From positions 124,001 through 188,000 of the forward strand of contig NZ_VSKM01000001.1 in NCBI RefSeq assembly GCF_008086175.1: 64,000 nt of DNA, written 5' to 3'. Below, one piece after another: positions 59,507 through 64,000 of the stretch (within the stretch, counting starts at the first letter, position 1; every line of letters begins with the position of its first letter). Source of the stretch: Bizionia saleffrena. GTDB taxonomy: Bacteria > Bacteroidota > Bacteroidia > Flavobacteriales > Flavobacteriaceae. Below the pieces are notes generated by a model. The model searched no databases. It saw only the letters and a list, made by a program, of their open reading frames with translations, and had not been told where the DNA came from. The position numbers and the translations under genes were made by a program.

Positions 59507-60280
59507 TTAAAGTTTTTTGGCTTCTTCCCAAAACACATCCATTTCTGCAAGTGTCATATCCTTCAATTCTTTGCCTAATTCTTTCGCTTTCCGCTCTAAA
59601 TACTCAAAGCGCGATTTAAACTTTTTGTTGGTGCGTTCGAGTGCGTTTTCCGGGTTAATTTTTAAAAATCTAGCATAATTAACTAAAGAAAATAAAACAT
59701 CTCCAAATTCGCTTTCCATAGCGTCTGTATCGTTTTTAGCTATCTCGACTTTAAACTCCTCCAGCTCCTCCTCTACTTTTTCCCAAACTTGTTCTGGTCG
59801 TTCCCAATCGAAACCTACACCCGCCACTTTATCTTGTATTCGTGTTGCTTTTACCAAAGCTGGCAAGCTCTTCGGAACCCCCTCTAACACACTATTTTTA
59901 CCCTCTTTTAATTTTAAATTTTCCCAATTACGCTTTACTTCGTCTTCATCTTTTACGGTAACATCGCCATAAATATGCGGGTGACGGTAAATTAATTTAT
60001 CACAAATACTGTTGCAAACATCGCCAATATCAAAACTATTCTTTTCGCTTCCTATTTTAGAATAGAATACCAAATGTAATAGTACATCTCCCAATTCTTT
60101 TTTTACTTCCTCTAAATCGTTATCTAAAATAGCATCTCCTAATTCGTAGGTTTCCTCGATGGTTAGCGGTCTTAGGCTTTCCATAGTTTGTTTTTTGTCC
60201 CAAGGACATTGCGCTCTTAGCTCGTCCATAATTGTTAATAAACGATCGAATGCTTGTAATTGATTGGCTCTAGAATTCAT
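59507..60280 (-). CDS. mazG: Nucleoside triphosphate pyrophosphohydrolase MazG
   Basis: 257 residues from the ATG at 60280. A TTG at 60307 would add nine residues but lies upstream of the TACTTTTG promoter element at 60297-60304. Two MazG domains: the first has RAQCPWDKKQTMESLRPLTIEETYEL and the Glu/Asp metal site in EEVKKELGDVLLHLVF; the second has KVEEELEEFKVEI and MESEFGDVLFSLVN. It hydrolyses NTPs, including aberrant ones, to NMP and pyrophosphate. MazE/MazF are not present, so this is not a toxin-antitoxin locus. Confidence 0.95.
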   Translation of the reverse strand: MNSRANQLQAFDRLLTIMDELRAQCPWDKKQTMESLRPLTIEETYELGDAILDNDLEEVKKELGDVLLHLVFYSKIGSEKNSFDIGDVCNSICDKLIYRHPHIYGDVTVKDEDEVKRNWENLKLKEGKNSVLEGVPKSLPALVKATRIQDKVAGVGFDWERPEQVWEKVEEELEEFKVEIAKNDTDAMESEFGDVLFSLVNYARFLKINPENALERTNKKFKSRFEYLERKAKELGKELKDMTLAEMDVFWEEAKKL

Positions 60281-60296
60281 AAAAATAAAGTTTTTG

Positions 60297-60329
60297 CAAA
60301 AGTACAACTAATAATAAAGTAGAAACAAA
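60297..60329 (-). promoter_or_regulatory. Promoter of mazG (-33 and -7)
   Basis: The minus strand reads TTTG (60329-60326), 21 bases, then TACTTTTG (60304-60297), a consensus -7. The -33 part overlaps the terminator of the upstream DUF5606 gene. Confidence 0.65.
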
Positions 60330-60355
60330 AAATCCAGCAAATTGCTGGATTTTTA
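60327..60355 (-). terminator. Terminator of the ruvX-def-DUF5606 run
   Basis: Hairpin AAAAATCCAGCAA / TTGCTGGATTTTT, 21 bases after the DUF5606 stop, followed on the minus strand by T-rich sequence. Confidence 0.85.
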
Positions 60356-60376
60356 AACGTTTTAAAAGGAGAGAAT

Positions 60377-60796
60377 CTATTCTTCTTCGTCAGCCGTAAC
60401 TGCTTCTTCTTCAAAATTCAATAAGTCATTTTTTTGTAGCATATTATACCATTGCATCACTTTTTTAATGTCGCTAGCATACACACGATCTTCATCGTAA
60501 TCTGGCAATACTTCGAAGAAATACTCTTCTAATTTATCTTTACTTTCTTTATGGCTCACGCTCGTTTGTGCACCATTTTCTTTGTCTTTAATTTTATTAA
60601 GCACCTCTTTTAACGGTACCTCTGCTGTTAAAGTATAAATAGCGATTTCACTTAACACACTAACGTTTTGTTGTATTCCAACCGATATACGACGGTTATC
60701 GATTAATGATTCTGCTACAAAACCGCCTCTAGTTTGTGCGACTAACTTATATAATCCTGGCTTTCCAGAAACTGCTAAAATTTTATCTAATCCCAT
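60377..60796 (-). CDS. DUF5606 family protein
   Basis: 139 residues. GLDKILAVSGKPGLYKLVAQTRGGFVAESL is the conserved N-terminus of DUF5606, a Bacteroidota-specific family of unknown function. The C-terminus is acidic (EEEAVTADEEE). No signal peptide. It follows def by 57 bases and is ended by a terminator that abuts the mazG promoter. The arrangement ruvX-def-DUF5606-mazG is common in Flavobacteriaceae. Confidence 0.9.
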   Translation of the reverse strand: MGLDKILAVSGKPGLYKLVAQTRGGFVAESLIDNRRISVGIQQNVSVLSEIAIYTLTAEVPLKEVLNKIKDKENGAQTSVSHKESKDKLEEYFFEVLPDYDEDRVYASDIKKVMQWYNMLQKNDLLNFEEEAVTADEEE

Positions 60797-60853
60797 AGTC
60801 TATTATTTTTAAAGATTGCAAATATGAAGTGTTCGTCTCTTATTTACAAATTT

Positions 60854-61444
60854 TTATCGTTTCTTTTTCATATTTGGAAAACGCATACGGTAATCCACAT
60901 TAATTTTCCCTTTTGAAATATTGAGTAATTTACTTTTTATAAGGCGTTTTTTTAATGACGACAACCTGTCGGTAAATAAAACACCCTCGATATGATCGTA
61001 CTCGTGTTGAAATACACGCGCTGCCAATCCTGATAATTCTAAAGTATGCGGTTTAAAGTCTTCGTCTACATATTCCACTTTAATATTTGGTTTTCTAAAC
61101 ACATCTTCTCGAACGTCTGGAATACTTAAACACCCTTCGTTAAAAGCCCATTCGTCTCCAGATTCCTCTAAGATTACTGGGTTTATAAAGGTGTGTTTAA
61201 AACTTTCTAGAAATTTACGCTCCTCTTCTTCTAAAACCTCGTCGTCTGCAAAGGGTGAAGCGTCTACCAAAAACATACGTATTGGTAAACCTACTTGTGG
61301 CGCCGCTAGGCCAACACCGAATGCACCGTGCATAGTTTCTTCCATATTCGCTATTACCTCATTTAAATTAGCGTAATCTTCTGCGATTTCTTTTGCTTTT
61401 TGTTTCAAAACTGGATCGCCATAAGCGACTATTGGTAGTACCAT
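60854..61444 (-). CDS. def: Peptide deformylase
   Basis: 196 residues. It removes the formyl group from N-terminal Met. Motif 1 GVGLAAPQVG (about 43-52), motif 2 EGCLSIPD with the metal-binding Cys, and motif 3 QHEYDHIEG with two metal His and the catalytic Glu are intact. It lies 81 bases after ruvX on the same strand. Confidence 0.97.
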   Translation of the reverse strand: MVLPIVAYGDPVLKQKAKEIAEDYANLNEVIANMEETMHGAFGVGLAAPQVGLPIRMFLVDASPFADDEVLEEEERKFLESFKHTFINPVILEESGDEWAFNEGCLSIPDVREDVFRKPNIKVEYVDEDFKPHTLELSGLAARVFQHEYDHIEGVLFTDRLSSLKKRLIKSKLLNISKGKINVDYRMRFPNMKKKR

Positions 61445-61525
61445 TACTTATAAATTTTAATATCTTATTCTATTTTTTTACTATATTTTCATCCCTTATC
61501 ATCTCGATTGTCTTTGGGTCTCTTT

Positions 61526-61936
61526 TTACTTGTTATACAAGTAACTTTGTAAGATAATGGTGGCGCTAATTTCGTCTAATAACGCTTTATTCTGACGTTT
61601 TTTTTTCTTTAATCCACTATCGATTAAGGTCTGTACTGCCATTTTCGAAGTGAAACGCTCATCGATACGTTTTATTGGAATTTCAGGAAAAAAGGTGCGT
61701 AATTGACTAACAAAAGGTGCTATTAAAATTTCACTCTCGCTGGCTTCGTTATTCATTTGTTTAGGTTCGCCCACTAAAAATAATTCTACACTATTCTTTT
61801 TTGTATAGTCTTTTAAAAAATCAATGAGCTCTTTGGTAGGCACAGTGGTTAATCCCGAAGCGATAATTTGCAGATCGTCGGTAACCGCTAAGCCTGTTCG
61901 TACCTTTCCATAATCTATTGCTAGAATTTGAGCCAT
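61526..61936 (-). CDS. ruvX: Putative Holliday junction resolvase / pre-16S rRNA nuclease YqgF (RuvX)
   Basis: 136 residues. RNase H-like fold: LAIDYGKVRTGLAVTD carries the first Asp, LVGEPKQMN the second strand, and IDERFTSKMA plus the C-terminal LDEISATIIL the remaining acidic residues. In E. coli the homologue YqgF trims the 16S rRNA 5' end, and a Holliday junction role has also been proposed. A TAAATTTG promoter lies 16 bases upstream. Confidence 0.95.
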   Translation of the reverse strand: MAQILAIDYGKVRTGLAVTDDLQIIASGLTTVPTKELIDFLKDYTKKNSVELFLVGEPKQMNNEASESEILIAPFVSQLRTFFPEIPIKRIDERFTSKMAVQTLIDSGLKKKKRQNKALLDEISATIILQSYLYNK

Positions 61937-61952
61937 TTTGTATTTTTTTATG

Positions 61953-61960
61953 CAAATTTA
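61953..61960 (-). promoter_or_regulatory. -7 promoter element of ruvX
   Basis: The minus strand reads TAAATTTG, a consensus match, 16 bases upstream of the ruvX ATG. A second minus-strand TAAATTTG lies farther up at 61994-62001. Confidence 0.65.
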
Positions 61961-62012
61961 AGGTTTATATCCTTATTAGATTAATTATTGCGCCAAATTT
62001 AAATGTAGTGGT

Positions 62013-62020
62013 TATATTTG
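62013..62020 (+). promoter_or_regulatory. -7 promoter element of the dapD leader
   Basis: TATATTTG, a consensus match, ending exactly where the structured leader begins and 140 bases before the dapD ATG. Confidence 0.7.
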
Positions 62021-62104
62021 CGTGAAGGATTGTAGTGGCATCCTTTTTAATTTTAACAAAAATTAAAAAGATATAACGAAAAGCCTGACCTTTAGGGCAC
62101 GCCC
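62020..62104 (+). ncRNA. Structured leader RNA upstream of dapD
   Basis: GCGTG (62020-62024) can pair with CACGC (62098-62102) to close the structure. Inside are a hairpin AGGAT / ATCCT with loop TGTAGTGGC (62031-62039), an A/T stem TTTTTAATTTT / AAAATTAAAAA (62044-62069), and a CCT / AGG pair around GACCTTT (62084-62096). The layout is like a multi-branched regulatory RNA. It recalls a flavobacterial RNA motif (possibly the one called flavo-1), but I cannot verify the match. It may be a separate RNA or a dapD cis-element. Confidence 0.5.
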
Positions 62105-62160
62105 AAAGTATTCAAAACGCCTTGCACTCCCCTTTTTACAGATTTACAAAATTATTTATA

Positions 62161-62976
62161 ATGAAAGATTTACAACAAATTATAGAAAATGCTTGGAACG
62201 ACCGCGCATTATTAAACGACAAACAAACCACCGATGCGATTAGAAAAGTGGTGCAATTACTAGACGACGGCGCGTTACGTGTCGCGGAACCTACAGATTC
62301 TGGGTGGCAGGTTAACAAATGGGTGAAAAAAGCTGTGGTATTGTATTTTCCGATACAGAAAATGGAAACAATGGAGGCTGGAATTTTCGAATATCATGAT
62401 AAAATCCCGTTAAAAAGAGGCTATGCCGAAAAAGGCATTCGTGTGGTACCAAACGCGATTGCGAGACACGGCGCCTATATTTCGGCGGGTGTGATTTTAA
62501 TGCCGAGTTACGTAAATATTGGTGCGTATGTCGATGAGGGTACGATGGTAGATACGTGGGCCACGGTGGGAAGTTGTGCCCAGATTGGCAAAAATGTTCA
62601 CCTTTCGGGCGGTGTTGGTATTGGCGGAGTTTTAGAACCTTTACAAGCGGCGCCGGTAATTATTGAAGATGGTGCTTTTATTGGTTCGCGCTGTATTGTT
62701 GTGGAAGGCGTTCGTGTGGAAAAAGAAGCCGTTTTAGGTGCTAATGTAGTCCTAACGATGAGCACAAAAATTATAGATGTTACGGGAGATGAGCCCGTGG
62801 AAACGAAAGGCCTTGTGCCGGCACGTTCTGTGGTAATTCCTGGTAGTTATACCAAAAAATTTCCAGCAGGGGAGTTTCAAGTACCTTGTGCTTTAATTAT
62901 TGGAAAACGTAAGGAGAGTACAAATAAAAAAACCTCTTTAAATGATGCTTTACGTGAGTATAATGTGGCGGTTTAG
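62161..62976 (+). CDS. dapD: 2,3,4,5-tetrahydropyridine-2,6-dicarboxylate N-succinyltransferase
   Basis: 271 residues from the ATG at 62161 (MKDLQQIIENAWNDR); the frame can be extended to 62122 but the ATG fits the family. A left-handed beta-helix with hexapeptide repeats over about 105-230 (for example VNIGAYVDEGTMVDTWATVGS and VHLSGGVGIGGVLEP). It succinylates tetrahydrodipicolinate on the way to meso-diaminopimelate and lysine. It is preceded by a long leader with an RNA-like structure and followed by a GT9 gene. Confidence 0.96.
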   Translation: MKDLQQIIENAWNDRALLNDKQTTDAIRKVVQLLDDGALRVAEPTDSGWQVNKWVKKAVVLYFPIQKMETMEAGIFEYHDKIPLKRGYAEKGIRVVPNAIARHGAYISAGVILMPSYVNIGAYVDEGTMVDTWATVGSCAQIGKNVHLSGGVGIGGVLEPLQAAPVIIEDGAFIGSRCIVVEGVRVEKEAVLGANVVLTMSTKIIDVTGDEPVETKGLVPARSVVIPGSYTKKFPAGEFQVPCALIIGKRKESTNKKTSLNDALREYNVAV

Positions 62977-63037
62977 AGATTTTTATAATATTAAATTTAG
63001 TATTTAAATCTTAGTAATGAGATTTTAAATTGGACGT

Positions 63038-64000
63038 ATGAAAATTTTAGTTATACAGCAAAAAATGATTGGCGATGTGCTTACTACAAGTATATTGTTG
63101 GAATCGTTACGTAAAAGATATCCTGCTGCCGAACTGCATTATCTTATTAATTCGCATACTCTGGCCGTTGTAGACAACAACCCCTTTATCGATAAATTTA
63201 TTTTTGTTACACCCAATATCGAAGCGTCTAAAATTGATTTTTATAAATTTTTAAAAACAATTAAAGCTGAAGACTATGATATTACCATTGATGCTTATGG
63301 AAAATTAAGCAGTACTCTTATTTCTTATTTCTCTAAAGCTAAAATGAGGATTGCTTACTATAAAAAATATACTGCGTTTTTACTTACACACCCTATTGAA
63401 AGAATTCAAACACCAAAACACCACAGCAGCTTAGCTCTAGAAAATCGCTTCAGGCTACTAGAACCTTTAAATATAAGTTTTAAGGACATACAACCACAAA
63501 TATATTTAAAACCTGATGAAATTGAAGGAGCAAAAACACTATTAGCGGCATCTGGTATAGATTTGGAAAAGCCTTTATTTATGATCAGTGTTTTGGGCAG
63601 TAATGCTACAAAAACGTATCCTTTTAAATATATGGCTACCCTTTTAAATACGATTGCACATACAGTCGAAAATGCGCAAATACTCTTTAATTATATACCA
63701 AGCCAAAGGGTACAAGCTGAAGCCATTTACAAGAACTGCTTACCTGAAACTAAAGCACATATTTTTTTAGATGTCTATGGCAAAAGTTTAAGAGAATTTT
63801 TAGCAATTACAAGCCTATGTACTACTTTAATAGGCAATGAAGGTGGTGCCAACAATATGGCCAAAGCTTTATCTTTACCAACATTTACCATCTTTTCACC
63901 TTATTTAAATAAGAAGAATTGGTTTGGAGATAATGAAACAAAACAACATATCGCCGTCCACCTTTCTGATTATATAGCCTATGATATTAGTTTAGCAAAA
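63038..64000 (+). CDS. Family 9 glycosyltransferase (heptosyltransferase-like), cut by window edge
   Basis: 321 codons without a stop from the ATG at 63038 to the edge. GT-B fold: MKILVIQQKMIGDVLTTSILLESLR is the N-terminal nucleotide-sugar domain signature (ADP-heptose:LPS heptosyltransferase type), and DAYGKLSST lies near residue 86. In the second domain ISVLGSNATKTYP and GNEGGANNMAKAL are donor-binding loops. It probably adds a sugar to the LPS core or a surface glycan; heptose itself is not proven. It starts 61 bases after dapD on the same strand. Only the last part of the protein is missing. Confidence 0.9.
   Translation, partial: MKILVIQQKMIGDVLTTSILLESLRKRYPAAELHYLINSHTLAVVDNNPFIDKFIFVTPNIEASKIDFYKFLKTIKAEDYDITIDAYGKLSSTLISYFSKAKMRIAYYKKYTAFLLTHPIERIQTPKHHSSLALENRFRLLEPLNISFKDIQPQIYLKPDEIEGAKTLLAASGIDLEKPLFMISVLGSNATKTYPFKYMATLLNTIAHTVENAQILFNYIPSQRVQAEAIYKNCLPETKAHIFLDVYGKSLREFLAITSLCTTLIGNEGGANNMAKALSLPTFTIFSPYLNKKNWFGDNETKQHIAVHLSDYIAYDISLAK

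Noticed and set aside
59507-60280. mazG as part of a MazEF toxin-antitoxin system
   Set aside because: No mazE or mazF is present; the gene is a two-domain pyrophosphohydrolase next to housekeeping genes.

Overview
The window comes from an AT-rich member of the Bacteroidota, almost certainly a marine Flavobacteriaceae (inference). Three observations support this. Many genes are preceded by the Bacteroidota -7 element TAnnTTTG instead of an E. coli -10 box. Recognisable Shine-Dalgarno sites are rare. The gene set and order (rpmB-rpmG-DUF4295, ftsY, rimO; BshC; DUF5606; OstA-like; CarboxypepD_reg-like; DUF349) are typical of the family. I found no insertion sequence, prophage, CRISPR array, rRNA or tRNA; this is core chromosome.

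Layout. 1-2265: minus-strand mnmA followed by a secreted subtilisin-like protease cut by the left edge. 2422-4670: a three-domain fasciclin lipoprotein facing a MORN-like exported protein. 4706-13000: a minus-strand housekeeping run (yidC, pyrG, DUF3820, DUF922, a LysM plus periplasmic-binding-like lipoprotein, guaA). 13037-16041: bshC with a PLP decarboxylase. 16140-25165: an exported CarboxypepD_reg protein, rimO, ftsY, the small ribosomal operon rpmB-rpmG-DUF4295, the FAH-Hpt-cinA operon, a DEDDh exonuclease, a GNAT acetyltransferase and an acyl-CoA thioesterase. 25195-30274: an E2 acyltransferase, GT2, recR, a sodium:solute symporter and a CoA-binding protein. 30275-30954: a 680-bp gap with terminators and a possible small RNA. 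30955-45331: fabH, htpG, an S15 peptidase, dus, a B12-type radical SAM protein, a LysE exporter, a FUSC protein, a DEAD-box helicase and another CarboxypepD_reg protein. 45552-59171: plus-strand rel, fur, purA, an OstA-like protein, an aminotransferase, a TPR protein, two tandem DUF368 genes and a DUF349 protein. 59507-61960: minus-strand ruvX, def, DUF5606 and mazG. 62013-64000: dapD behind a long structured leader, then a GT9 glycosyltransferase cut by the right edge.

Themes. Envelope building recurs: YidC, LysM, OstA-like, DUF368 (the family of the polyprenyl-phosphate translocase PopT), DapD for peptidoglycan or lysine precursors, and GT2/GT9. Nucleotide supply (pyrG, guaA, purA) and translation or tRNA maturation (mnmA, rimO, dus, def, L28, L33, rel) are also prominent.

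Most notable observations. The second DUF368 gene continues in frame into a complete shikimate dehydrogenase (AroE) with no usable internal start codon, giving a membrane-anchored metabolic enzyme. The dapD leader looks like a compact structured RNA directly behind a promoter. The E2 active-site motif carries Asn where Asp is expected. Fur lacks the structural zinc cysteines. Many start codons were moved downstream of upstream TTG/GTG alternatives, in several cases because a promoter element overlaps the alternative start.
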